From assembly GCF_018323985.1 (NCBI RefSeq), contig NZ_AP024590.1, positions 2,852,001-2,916,000 of the forward strand: a DNA stretch of 64,000 nucleotides, read 5' to 3'. Source of the DNA: Enterobacter kobei (GTDB taxonomy: Bacteria > Pseudomonadota > Gammaproteobacteria > Enterobacterales > Enterobacteriaceae). Every line of letters starts with the position of its first letter. Position 1 is the first letter of the stretch. This document shows, one piece after another, positions 33,408-41,630 of this stretch. The position numbers were made by a program, and so were the translations under genes. The notes beneath the pieces are model-generated. The model was not told the DNA's origin, did not search any database, and was given only the letters and a program-made list of their open reading frames with translations.

Positions 33408-35168
33408 TTGACCATTACTAAACTAGCCTGGCAAGACCTTGTTCCTGATACCGATAGCTATCAGGAGGTGTTTACCCAATCCGATGTGGCGTCTGAGAGT
33501 GAATTAACCCTCGGCGACACGCAACCCCGCTTACAGTATGCGCTGGAGCAGCTGCTTCACCCGCTGGCGTCGTCACGCTTTTTGCTGGCTAAAGCGCCGG
33601 AGGAAGTGGAATATCTGGGTCTTATTGCTGACGCTGCGGGTCAATTACTGCCGGAAGATCAGCCTGTTATTGGCGGCGAATATCACATTACGGGTCGTAG
33701 CGTCACCTTTACGGCCTCAACGGATCCGCTGGCCGATTTCGGCTCCAAAAACCCTGTAGTCGTTGCGGACTGGGTAGAGGCAGAACAGCTGTTTGGCTGC
33801 CTGCGGCAGTTCAATAATGAGATCACCCTGCAACCGGGCCTGGTTCATCAGGCCAACGGTGGCGTGCTGGTGATCTCCCTGCGTACCTTGCTGGCGCAAC
33901 CGCTGTTGTGGATGCGCCTGAAAACCATGATCACCCGCCAGCGCTTCGACTGGGTCTCCTTTGACGAGTCGCGTCCGTTGCCGGTCAGCGTGCCATCCAT
34001 GCCGCTGCAGCTGAAAGTTATCCTCGTCGGTGAACGTGATTCACTGGCTGACTTCCAGGAGATGGAGCCTGAGCTGGCAGCCCAGTCCATTTACAGCGAA
34101 TACGAAGAAAACCTGCAGGTTACCGATGCCGAAACCATGACGCAGTGGTGCCAGTGGGTGCTGCATATTGCGCTGAATGCGGCCTTGCCCGTTCCGGCAC
34201 AGGATGCCTGGCCGGTGCTGATCCGTGAAGCCGTGCGTTATACCGGCGATCAGGAAACGCTGCCGCTCTGCCCGCTGTGGCTGGTACGCCAGCTGCGCGA
34301 AGTAGCGGCGCTGGGCGCAGACACGACTTTCGATGCAGAGCAGTTGCAGACCATGCTCAGCCAGCGCGAATGGCGTGAAAGCTATTTACCGGAACGCATC
34401 CAGGATGAGATCCTTCAGGAACAAATTCTCATTGAAACCGAAGGTGAGCGTGTCGGTCAGATTAATGCCCTCTCGGTAGTAGAATTCCCCGGCCACCCGC
34501 GCGCCTTTGGCGAGCCGTCGCGCATCAGTTGCGTCGTGCATATTGGTGACGGCGAATTTAATGATATTGAACGCAAAGCGGAGCTGGGCGGAAATATTCA
34601 TGCAAAAGGCATGATGATCATGCAGGCTTTTTTGATGGCCGAGCTACAGCTGGATCAGCAGATCCCCTTCTCTGCCTCGCTGACCTTTGAGCAATCCTAC
34701 AGCGAAGTGGATGGCGACAGCGCCTCAATGGCCGAGCTCTGTGCGCTGATCAGCGCCCTGGCGGATGTGCCCATTAATCAGCATCTGGCGATCACGGGTT
34801 CGGTAGATCAGTTCGGTCGGGCGCAGCCGGTGGGTGGCCTGAACGAAAAGATCGAAGGTTTCTTCAGTATCTGCCAGCAGCGTGGCCTGACCGGTAAGCA
34901 GGGGATCATCATCCCGTCTGCTAACGTACGTCATCTTTGTCTGCCGCAGGATCTGCTGGAAGCAGTGGAAGCGGAGCAATTCTTTATCTGGGCCATCGAT
35001 GATGTGACAGATGCGCTACCCTTACTGACAAACCTGGCCTGGGATGCTGAGGGGCAAACGACGCTCAGTCAGACCATTCAGGAACGTATTGCCCAGGCCT
35101 CGCAGCAGGAAGCGCGACATCGCTTTCCCTGGCCGTTACGTTGGTTAGCCTGGTTTATGCCGAACTGA
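33408..35168 (+). CDS. lonH: LonH (YcbZ), Lon-type protease-like protein without AAA ATPase
   Basis: A 586-residue protein equal to E. coli LonH/YcbZ, starting at TTG (33408) with sequence MTITKLAWQDLVPDTD. The C-terminal Lon (S16) protease domain has the Ser-Lys pair: Ser438 in DGDSASMAE and Lys481 in GGLNEKIEGF. The N-terminal part resembles a degenerate AAA region without Walker motifs (VHQANGGVLVISLRTLL). Substrates are not established. The ribosome site is poor and the start is rare, so expression is probably low. It is followed by fabA, whose FadR site overlaps its stop codon. Confidence 0.94.
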   Translation: MTITKLAWQDLVPDTDSYQEVFTQSDVASESELTLGDTQPRLQYALEQLLHPLASSRFLLAKAPEEVEYLGLIADAAGQLLPEDQPVIGGEYHITGRSVTFTASTDPLADFGSKNPVVVADWVEAEQLFGCLRQFNNEITLQPGLVHQANGGVLVISLRTLLAQPLLWMRLKTMITRQRFDWVSFDESRPLPVSVPSMPLQLKVILVGERDSLADFQEMEPELAAQSIYSEYEENLQVTDAETMTQWCQWVLHIALNAALPVPAQDAWPVLIREAVRYTGDQETLPLCPLWLVRQLREVAALGADTTFDAEQLQTMLSQREWRESYLPERIQDEILQEQILIETEGERVGQINALSVVEFPGHPRAFGEPSRISCVVHIGDGEFNDIERKAELGGNIHAKGMMIMQAFLMAELQLDQQIPFSASLTFEQSYSEVDGDSASMAELCALISALADVPINQHLAITGSVDQFGRAQPVGGLNEKIEGFFSICQQRGLTGKQGIIIPSANVRHLCLPQDLLEAVEAEQFFIWAIDDVTDALPLLTNLAWDAEGQTTLSQTIQERIAQASQQEARHRFPWPLRWLAWFMPN

Positions 35169-35197
35169 TCGGACTTGTTCAGCGTACACGTGTTAGC
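35163..35197 (+). promoter_or_regulatory. FadR and FabR sites of fabA
   Basis: AACTGATCGGACTTGTT (35163-35179) fits the FadR activator site of E. coli fabA, and AGCGTACACGTGTTAGC (35181-35197) is the adjoining FabR-type palindrome. The FadR site covers the lonH stop codon at 35166-35168. Confidence 0.85.
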
Positions 35198-35237
35198 TAT
35201 CCTGCGTCCCAAACTTACAATAAGGCTTACTTAAAAC

Positions 35238-35756
35238 ATGGTAGATAAACGCGAATCCTATACGAAAGAAGACCTTCTTGCCTCTGGTCGTGGTGAACTG
35301 TTTGGCGAAAAAGGCCCGCAGTTACCGGCACCTAACATGCTGATGATGGACCGTGTCGTCAAAATGACGGAAAAAGGCGGCAACTTCGATAAAGGTTATG
35401 TTGAAGCAGAACTGGATATCAATCCGGACATGTGGTTCTTCGGTTGCCACTTTATCGGCGATCCGGTGATGCCGGGCTGTCTGGGTCTGGATGCGATGTG
35501 GCAGCTGGTTGGCTTCTACCTCGGCTGGCTCGGCGGCGAAGGCAAAGGCCGCGCGCTGGGCGTGGGTGAAGTGAAATTCACCGGTCAGGTTCTGCCGACG
35601 GCGAAAAAAGTCACCTACCGCATTCACTTCAAGCGCATTGTTAACCGTCGTCTGATTATGGGCCTGGCGGATGGTGAAGTGCTGGTTGATGGTCGTGTTA
35701 TCTACACGGCAAACGATTTGAAAGTTGGGCTGTTCCAGGATACGTCTGCATTCTGA
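35238..35756 (+). CDS. fabA: FabA 3-hydroxydecanoyl-ACP dehydratase/isomerase
   Basis: A 172-residue hot-dog fold enzyme, same length as E. coli FabA. Catalytic His71 and Asp85 (counting Met1) are in GCHFIGDPVMPG and CLGLDAMWQ. It dehydrates and isomerises C10 intermediates, making the cis double bond needed for unsaturated fatty acids. Upstream FadR and FabR sites imply dual control by fatty-acid status. Single gene between lonH and rmf, as in E. coli. Confidence 0.98.
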   Translation: MVDKRESYTKEDLLASGRGELFGEKGPQLPAPNMLMMDRVVKMTEKGGNFDKGYVEAELDINPDMWFFGCHFIGDPVMPGCLGLDAMWQLVGFYLGWLGGEGKGRALGVGEVKFTGQVLPTAKKVTYRIHFKRIVNRRLIMGLADGEVLVDGRVIYTANDLKVGLFQDTSAF

Positions 35757-35771
35757 TTGCCCTGACAGGCG

Positions 35772-35794
35772 AAACCTCCGCCAGGCGGAGGTTT
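35772..35794. terminator. Bidirectional terminator between fabA and rmf
   Basis: Stem AAACCTCCGC/GCGGAGGTTT with a three-base loop in the 56-bp gap between two convergent genes; a TTTCTTATT tract follows on the + strand. Confidence 0.85.
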
Positions 35795-35812
35795 CTTATT
35801 AAAGAGACAGAA

Positions 35813-35980
35813 TCAGGCGATTACTGTCCTGACCTCCATGGCTTCTCGCCAGCCTCCAAGCCAGTATGACCTCTGATTCAGCGTCTGGTAAGGACATAGT
35901 TCTTTTGAGCGTCCGGCAATACCGGCCTGATACCCTCGTTGATGAGCCCGTTCCAGGCGATCTCGTTTTTGTCTCTTCAT
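35813..35980 (-). CDS. rmf: Rmf ribosome modulation factor
   Basis: Read directly on the reverse strand: ATG at 35978-35980, TGA at 35813-35815, 55 residues beginning MKRQKRDRLERAHQRGYQAG and ending EVRTVIA. That equals E. coli RMF in length and nearly in sequence. RMF binds the 30S subunit and dimerises ribosomes into inactive 100S particles in stationary phase, under ppGpp control. A longer frame shift-overlapping here on the same strand is a shadow. Convergent with fabA, as in E. coli. Confidence 0.97.
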   Translation of the reverse strand: MKRQKRDRLERAHQRGYQAGIAGRSKELCPYQTLNQRSYWLGGWREAMEVRTVIA

Positions 35981-36181
35981 GCCTCGTTTCCCTCATATTT
36001 TGAGTCTGGTGGAAAAGAAAACAGTGATTACAAAATGCGCAATCACGTCTCTTTTGTAACGCGGATGAACAGCATCGTCAATGCACAAAATTCATACCAT
36101 TGTCATAAATGTGAGGTATGCGAAACTTCATTTGTACAAAAAGTGTGCTGATGGACAGATAATTCACCGGAAATCAGGCAT

Positions 36182-36219
36182 AAAAAAACCGCCAGTGCGT
36201 GAGCAAACCGGCGGTCTTT
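36182..36219 (-). terminator. Rho-independent terminator of the pqi operon
   Basis: On the reverse strand stem ACCGCC/GGCGGT with a 16-base loop followed by seven T, 16 bases after the pqiC stop. Confidence 0.85.
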
Positions 36220-36234
36220 TAGGATTAATTGCAA

Positions 36235-36801
36235 TCAGGGCAGACGGTTAAGTTCCCGCGCGATATCGACCGCTTCGCGACGCCACGCGTCCCCCAGTAC
36301 TTTAACCATCGCGTCATAACCATCCTGCTGCTGGGTCATCTCGATATGGAACGGCCGTTTGATCAACTGCCCCTGATGGTTCAGTAACCACTCGCCGCTG
36401 ACAATCACCCGCCCATCATAGCGTCCATGAAACCCCGTCACCGAGACGTTCAGCGTATCCTGCTCGGTACCGAGCGGTGTAGAGGCAACCACCCAGCCAG
36501 GCAACTGCTGACTGAGGTTCGCCACCAGCGTAGTGCGCAGTTGCTGATCGAGCGGGCTGGCCCACAGGTTTTTCGTGCCGATAGCGTATTTTACCTCGCT
36601 GGTCTGATAGACCACGCCATTGCCCGCCAGATAATCCGGCACCGAGACCTGCTCCACCCACAGCAGGCGGCTGGTCGGGCCGCTCTGGGGCTGCACGCTG
36701 TTCTGTTGCGGCGTGGGCAGCTGGTAATAATTCGTCTCCTCGACGCTGCTGCTACAGGCCGCCAGCAGTAGTGTCGCTGCGATGACTACTCCATTTTTCA
36801 T
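36235..36801 (-). CDS. pqiC: PqiC outer-membrane lipoprotein
   Basis: A 188-residue lipoprotein with lipobox LLAACSSS (Cys16) and the ABC-type transport auxiliary domain (DUF330). PqiC works with PqiA and PqiB in lipid transport across the envelope, at the inner face of the outer membrane. Its ATG overlaps the pqiB stop by four bases, implying coupling. It is the last gene of the rlmL-uup-pqiABC gene string. Confidence 0.95.
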   Translation of the reverse strand: MKNGVVIAATLLLAACSSSVEETNYYQLPTPQQNSVQPQSGPTSRLLWVEQVSVPDYLAGNGVVYQTSEVKYAIGTKNLWASPLDQQLRTTLVANLSQQLPGWVVASTPLGTEQDTLNVSVTGFHGRYDGRVIVSGEWLLNHQGQLIKRPFHIEMTQQQDGYDAMVKVLGDAWRREAVDIARELNRLP

Positions 36802-38438
36802 TGTTTTGCCCTCTTAGGCTCAGGATCTTTTTTGTCCTTCGCTTCAAATACCAGCGCATTGCTCTTGGTGTTCAGCGTTTTCAGTACCGGTTGCAGTTCA
36901 CGCAGTACCTGATCCAGTCGCTGCATATCCGCCACCATTTTGTTATAGGCCGCCGAACCTGGCTGGAAGCCCTGCATACTGCGATTCAGCTCGCGCAGCG
37001 TATTCTGCATATCGGCTGGCAGCTGTTGTGCAGACTGGCTGGCGGTGATCTTGTTCAGGTTATCCAGCGTCGTTTGCAGACGGCGCATGGTGCGCTGAGT
37101 TTCATTAAGCGAATTCGTCGCCTGTTCGATCATCGGGTTCAGCGGCAGATTGTTAATCTTATCCAGCGTATCCATCAGGCGTTGCTGGATTTGCGCCAGA
37201 CCGCCGCTGACGGTCGGGATAATTTCATAACCCGCATATTTACGGATCCCGGTTATCGGCGGTGCTTTCGGATAGAAGTCCATGTCGATATACAGCGCCC
37301 CGGTCACCAGATTCCCGGTTTTCAGCGAGCCACGCAGACCGCTTTTCAGCAGCTCATTGATATGCGATTTCATATCCGGCATCTCGCCAAGCTGGCTGGC
37401 AAGCCGTTCCGGCTCAATGCGGATCAGCACCGGAATGCGGTAATCATTATCCAGCGCCTGCTCCATTCCTGGCATCATAGCGGGCACTTTGCTGACCGTA
37501 CCAATGCGAATGCCGCGGAATTCCACCGGCGCGCCTGCCTGCAGGCCACGAATGGAATCTTTAAAGAACAGCAAATAATCGATATGGTCGGTATAGAGCG
37601 ATTCCTGAATACTGCGTTGATCGTCAAACAGCGTGAAGGCCGTTTTTTCCGATACCGGCGTACCCAGATCGATACCCTCCGGCACGTCAAAGCTGACGCC
37701 GCCGCCAAACAGCGTGGTCAGCGAACCCATCTCGACCCGCATCCCGGCGGATGTCAGATCCACCGCAATGCCGCTGTCTTTCCAGAAGCGCACGTTGCTG
37801 GTCACCAGACGATCGTTCGGCGCATTGATAAACAGCTGATAGCTGATGGTGCGCTTTTCCGAATCAAAGGTGCTGGTTTCTACCGAGCCGACGCGATAGC
37901 CGCGGAACAGCACCGGATCGCCTGGCGAGAGCTGCCCGGCTTTTTTACTGTCGAGGATCACCCGGATGCCTTTCGCATCCGGCGGAGCCAGCGGCGGGGC
38001 ATCCAGCAGCGTATAGCTCTCCGGCTGCGCGCCTTTTTTACCGGGTTGCAGCTCAATGTAAGCACCGGACAACAATGTGCCCAGCCCGCTGATCCCCTCG
38101 CGGCCAACCTGCGGTTTGACCACCCAGAATACCGAGTCGCCATGCAGCAGTTTGCTCATATCCGAATTAAGGCGCGCCTTGATCTCCACGCGCTTCAGAT
38201 CGTCTGTCAGGGTCGCTGATTCCACCACGCCAACGTTAATGCTGCGGCTTTTAATGGTGGTTTTACCCGCCTCGATACCCTCGGCATTGGCGGTAATCAA
38301 CGTAACGACCGGCCCCTGATGGCTGTAGTGATAAAACAGGATCCAGGCACCGATAAGCGCAGTCACGATGGGGAAAATCCACACCGGCGACCAGCTCTTT
38401 ACCTTTTGCACCTTCGCATCCCCACTTTTCGTCTCCAT
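36798..38438 (-). CDS. pqiB: PqiB multi-MCE-domain envelope-spanning protein
   Basis: With the ATG at 38438 it is 546 residues, equal to E. coli PqiB; an ATG six codons upstream lies inside pqiA and is less likely. It has one N-terminal membrane helix (WSPVWIFPIVTALIGAWILF), three MCE domains and a long C-terminal coiled coil (NSLNETQRTMRRLQTTLD) that forms a needle reaching the outer membrane. It is thought to conduct lipids between membranes. It follows pqiA by seven bases and overlaps pqiC. Confidence 0.96.
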   Translation of the reverse strand: METKSGDAKVQKVKSWSPVWIFPIVTALIGAWILFYHYSHQGPVVTLITANAEGIEAGKTTIKSRSINVGVVESATLTDDLKRVEIKARLNSDMSKLLHGDSVFWVVKPQVGREGISGLGTLLSGAYIELQPGKKGAQPESYTLLDAPPLAPPDAKGIRVILDSKKAGQLSPGDPVLFRGYRVGSVETSTFDSEKRTISYQLFINAPNDRLVTSNVRFWKDSGIAVDLTSAGMRVEMGSLTTLFGGGVSFDVPEGIDLGTPVSEKTAFTLFDDQRSIQESLYTDHIDYLLFFKDSIRGLQAGAPVEFRGIRIGTVSKVPAMMPGMEQALDNDYRIPVLIRIEPERLASQLGEMPDMKSHINELLKSGLRGSLKTGNLVTGALYIDMDFYPKAPPITGIRKYAGYEIIPTVSGGLAQIQQRLMDTLDKINNLPLNPMIEQATNSLNETQRTMRRLQTTLDNLNKITASQSAQQLPADMQNTLRELNRSMQGFQPGSAAYNKMVADMQRLDQVLRELQPVLKTLNTKSNALVFEAKDKKDPEPKRAKQ

Positions 38439-38445
38439 GTTTTTA

Positions 38446-39696
38446 TCATTCCTCATGGCTTGATTCTGGCTCGCGATCCCAGGACAGACGGGGATCGAAA
38501 GTCATTGCCGCAAACATTGTCATGATGACCACCAGCGCAAACATCAGCGCGCCTGTTGCGGGGTAAATGTTCATAAGGCCGCCGATGCGCACCAGCGCGG
38601 ACAGCACAGCGATTACAAAAACGTCAATCATTGACCAGCGACCGACAAATTCCACGACTTCATAAATCAAATGCATTCGCTCACCGTCGCGTCTGCCGTG
38701 CCCTTTTGCATCCCAGCACAGCCAGCCGAGGGCGATCATCTTCAGCGTCGGCACCATGATACTGGCAATAAAAATCACCAGCGCCACCGGATACGACCCC
38801 TCTCCCCACAGCAAAATCACCCCCGCCAGAATGGTGGACGGCATTCTGTCTCCCAGCAGATCGGTGATCATGATCGGCAGAATATTGGCAGGCAGGTAGA
38901 GCATGATGGAGGTAATGAGCAGCGCCATCGTCCATTGCAGGCTGTTTTTACGGCGTACATAACCGCGGGTATGACAGCGCGGACACTGACGCAGATCGGC
39001 GGGCAATATCGCGGTGCAGCACGGACAGGAGCGTAGCCCCTGACGAAGCCCGGTGATGCCAGGCGTCAGCGTCTGTGTTACCGGCGGTATATGGGCGAGA
39101 TCGTCCCACAGCCAGCGCCGATCGACGCACTGAAAAGCACGCAGTTGCAGCAGACAGAACAGACACCACGGAATAAAACTGCTGCCAATGCCAATGTCGC
39201 CGTAGGCCATCAGTTTTACAAAGCTCACCAGCACCCCGGCGAGGAAAATTTCCGCCATGCCCCAGGATTTTAACTGGAAGAAAATGCGCGCCAGAAACGC
39301 CTGTATACGCCAGGGGAGTGAAACACGATTGACCAGCAACAAAATGGTCACCAGGCCAAAGGCCGGGACCATCTGCACAAACAGCAGGAAAAAGGTGCCG
39401 AGGCTGGCGTAATCTTCCGAGAACATGACGCGCGGAATTTCCAGCAGCGTCACCTCACTGGTGACACCGGCAACCTTCATATTGATAAAGGGGAAAAGAT
39501 TGGATAACAGCAGCATAAACAGCGCCACCAGCGCATAGGCGGTGGGACGCTGGCGTGGCTCAGCCCACTTCGTGGTCAGCGTATGTCCGCAGCGAGGACA
39601 GTCCGCTTTATGACCGTCCTCCAGCGCGGGAAGTGCCACCAGCAAGTCACACTGAGAACACAAAATGTGCCGGGTGGCATGGTGGTGATCGCACAT
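38446..39696 (-). CDS. pqiA: PqiA inner-membrane component of the Pqi lipid transporter
   Basis: A 416-residue membrane protein (E. coli 417) with two PqiA repeats, each with a Cys4 zinc-binding knuckle (CSQCDL with CPRCGH; CPCCTA with CPRCHT) followed by about four helices. It anchors the PqiB needle in the inner membrane. Paraquat inducibility (SoxRS) in E. coli is from the family; I did not find the control site, since transcription may start far upstream or within uup. Confidence 0.96.
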   Translation of the reverse strand: MCDHHHATRHILCSQCDLLVALPALEDGHKADCPRCGHTLTTKWAEPRQRPTAYALVALFMLLLSNLFPFINMKVAGVTSEVTLLEIPRVMFSEDYASLGTFFLLFVQMVPAFGLVTILLLVNRVSLPWRIQAFLARIFFQLKSWGMAEIFLAGVLVSFVKLMAYGDIGIGSSFIPWCLFCLLQLRAFQCVDRRWLWDDLAHIPPVTQTLTPGITGLRQGLRSCPCCTAILPADLRQCPRCHTRGYVRRKNSLQWTMALLITSIMLYLPANILPIMITDLLGDRMPSTILAGVILLWGEGSYPVALVIFIASIMVPTLKMIALGWLCWDAKGHGRRDGERMHLIYEVVEFVGRWSMIDVFVIAVLSALVRIGGLMNIYPATGALMFALVVIMTMFAAMTFDPRLSWDREPESSHEE

Positions 39697-39710
39697 ACGT
39701 TTATCCTGAA

Positions 39711-41618
39711 TTACGCGCCGTTTTTAAGGGCCTCAAGGTATTCCCAACGCTCAAAAGCTTCTTCCAGCGCCTGTTCAGCCTGTGCCATATCAGCAAGCAC
39801 TTTTTGCGTATGGTCATGAGGCTGGTTGAAAAAGGCCCCGTCAGCCACCTGGGCCTGAAGCGCGCTCAGTTCCGCTTCCAGCGTTTCAAGGCGCTGCGGG
39901 AGCTGCTCAAGTTCGCGCTGCAGGTTATAGCTTAGTTTGTTAGCGGCACGTTTAACAGTTTCTGCTTTTGGGGCAGCAACTTCCGCATTTTTTTTCGCGA
40001 CTGACTGTTTATGCGCCAGTGACGCCGCTTGCTGGCCGCGGGCGTCCTGATAACCGCCGACATAACGACCAATCCGGCCTTCGCCTTCGAAGATCCAGCA
40101 TTCGGTCACGGTATTATCCACGAATTGACGATCGTGGCTGACCAGCATTACGGTGCCCTGGTAGCCGTCGATAAGCTCTTCCAGCAGTTCGAGGGTTTCC
40201 ACATCCAGGTCGTTGGTCGGTTCATCGAGGATCAGCAGGTTGCTGGGCTTGAGGAACAGACGCGCCAGCAGCAGGCGGTTACGCTCCCCGCCGGACAGCG
40301 CACGCACCGGCGTCATGGCGCGTTTCGGATGGAACAGGAAGTCCTGCAGATAACCCAGCACATGGCGCGGTTTCCCGTTCACCAGCACTTCCTGTTTACC
40401 TTCGGAAAGGTTATCCATCACCGTTCTGTCCGGATCGAGTTCCGCGCGGTGCTGGTCAAAATAGGCCACTTCTAATTTGGTGCCGCAGTGTACGCGACCG
40501 CTGTCAGCCTGCAACTGTCCGAGCATCAGCTTCAGTAAGGTGGTTTTACCGCAGCCGTTCGGCCCGATAAGCGCGATCTTGTCGCCACGCTGAACCTGCG
40601 CGGAAAAATCATTAACCAGTACTTTCCCGTCAACACTGTAGTTAACGTTTTCCATTTCGAAGACAATTTTGCCGGAGCGGGAGGCTTCTTCGACCTGCAT
40701 TTTCGCGCTGCCCATCACTTCACGGCGCTCGCCACGCTCGCGACGCATCGCTTTCAGGGCGCGCACACGGCCTTCATTACGCGTACGACGCGCTTTGATG
40801 CCCTGGCGGATCCACACTTCTTCCTGCGCCAGTTTGCGGTCAAATTCGGCGTTCTGTAACTCTTCCACGCGCAGCGCTTCTTCTTTCTCCAGCAGATACT
40901 GATCGTAGCTGCCCGGATAGGTCACCAGCTTGCCGCGATCCAGATCGACAATGCGCGTCGCCATATTGCGGATAAACGAACGGTCGTGGGAAATAAAGAT
41001 AATGGTGCCGTTGAAGGTTTTCAGGAAACCTTCCAGCCAGTCAATGGTTTCAATGTCGAGGTGGTTAGTGGGTTCGTCCAGCAGCAGCACTCGCGGGTTG
41101 CTGACCAACGCACGGCCCAGCGCCGCTTTACGCAGCCAGCCACCGGACAGTGACGCCAGCGCCATGTCGGCTTCCAGGCCAATTTGCTCCAGCACTTCAT
41201 TGATACGATTTTCAAGCTGCCACAGGCCGTGGTGATCCAGCAGATCCTGGAGACGGGCCATCTCGTTAAGGTTTTTCTCGCTGGGATCGGTCATCACCAG
41301 ATGAGAAACCTCATGATAGGCTTTGAGATATTCCGCCTGCTCAGAGATGCCTTCCGCCACGAAATCGTACACGCTACCCGCCACATCGCGAGGCGGATCC
41401 TGTTGCAGACGCGCCACGACCAGATCTTGTTCGTAGACAATACGGCCATCGTCCAGGCCCAGTTCGCGGTTGAGAATTTTCATCAGCGTCGATTTACCGG
41501 CGCCGTTACGCCCCACCAGACACACGCGTTCGTTGTCTTCGATGTGCAGTTCGGTGTTATCCAGAAGCGGCGCATCGCTGAACGACAGCCAGGCACCGTG
41601 CATACTAATTAATGACAT
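39711..41618 (-). CDS. uup: Uup ABC-F ATPase
   Basis: A 635-residue soluble ABC-F protein (E. coli Uup 635) with two ATPase domains: Walker A GRNGAGKST and GPNGCGKTT, signatures LSGGWLRKAALG and LSGGERNRLLLA, and a C-terminal coiled coil (about 550-635) that binds DNA. ABC-F proteins act on ribosomes; Uup loss raises precise excision of transposons. It lies 12 bp after rlmL and 14 bp before pqiA. Confidence 0.97.
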   Translation of the reverse strand: MSLISMHGAWLSFSDAPLLDNTELHIEDNERVCLVGRNGAGKSTLMKILNRELGLDDGRIVYEQDLVVARLQQDPPRDVAGSVYDFVAEGISEQAEYLKAYHEVSHLVMTDPSEKNLNEMARLQDLLDHHGLWQLENRINEVLEQIGLEADMALASLSGGWLRKAALGRALVSNPRVLLLDEPTNHLDIETIDWLEGFLKTFNGTIIFISHDRSFIRNMATRIVDLDRGKLVTYPGSYDQYLLEKEEALRVEELQNAEFDRKLAQEEVWIRQGIKARRTRNEGRVRALKAMRRERGERREVMGSAKMQVEEASRSGKIVFEMENVNYSVDGKVLVNDFSAQVQRGDKIALIGPNGCGKTTLLKLMLGQLQADSGRVHCGTKLEVAYFDQHRAELDPDRTVMDNLSEGKQEVLVNGKPRHVLGYLQDFLFHPKRAMTPVRALSGGERNRLLLARLFLKPSNLLILDEPTNDLDVETLELLEELIDGYQGTVMLVSHDRQFVDNTVTECWIFEGEGRIGRYVGGYQDARGQQAASLAHKQSVAKKNAEVAAPKAETVKRAANKLSYNLQRELEQLPQRLETLEAELSALQAQVADGAFFNQPHDHTQKVLADMAQAEQALEEAFERWEYLEALKNGA

Positions 41619-41630
41619 TTATTCTTCCTT

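Noticed and set aside
35799..35996. 65-residue reverse-strand frame (MRETRHEETK) near rmf
   Set aside because: It overlaps rmf in another frame; the rmf frame gives an exact-length conserved protein.
36801..38219. Long + strand open frame (472 residues) opposite pqiB
   Set aside because: Composition rich in His, Arg and Gln, no homology, and antisense to conserved pqiB: a shadow frame.
36798..38456. Earlier pqiB start at 38456 inside pqiA
   Set aside because: The ATG at 38438 has an AGGAATG ribosome site and gives the same 546-residue length as E. coli PqiB.
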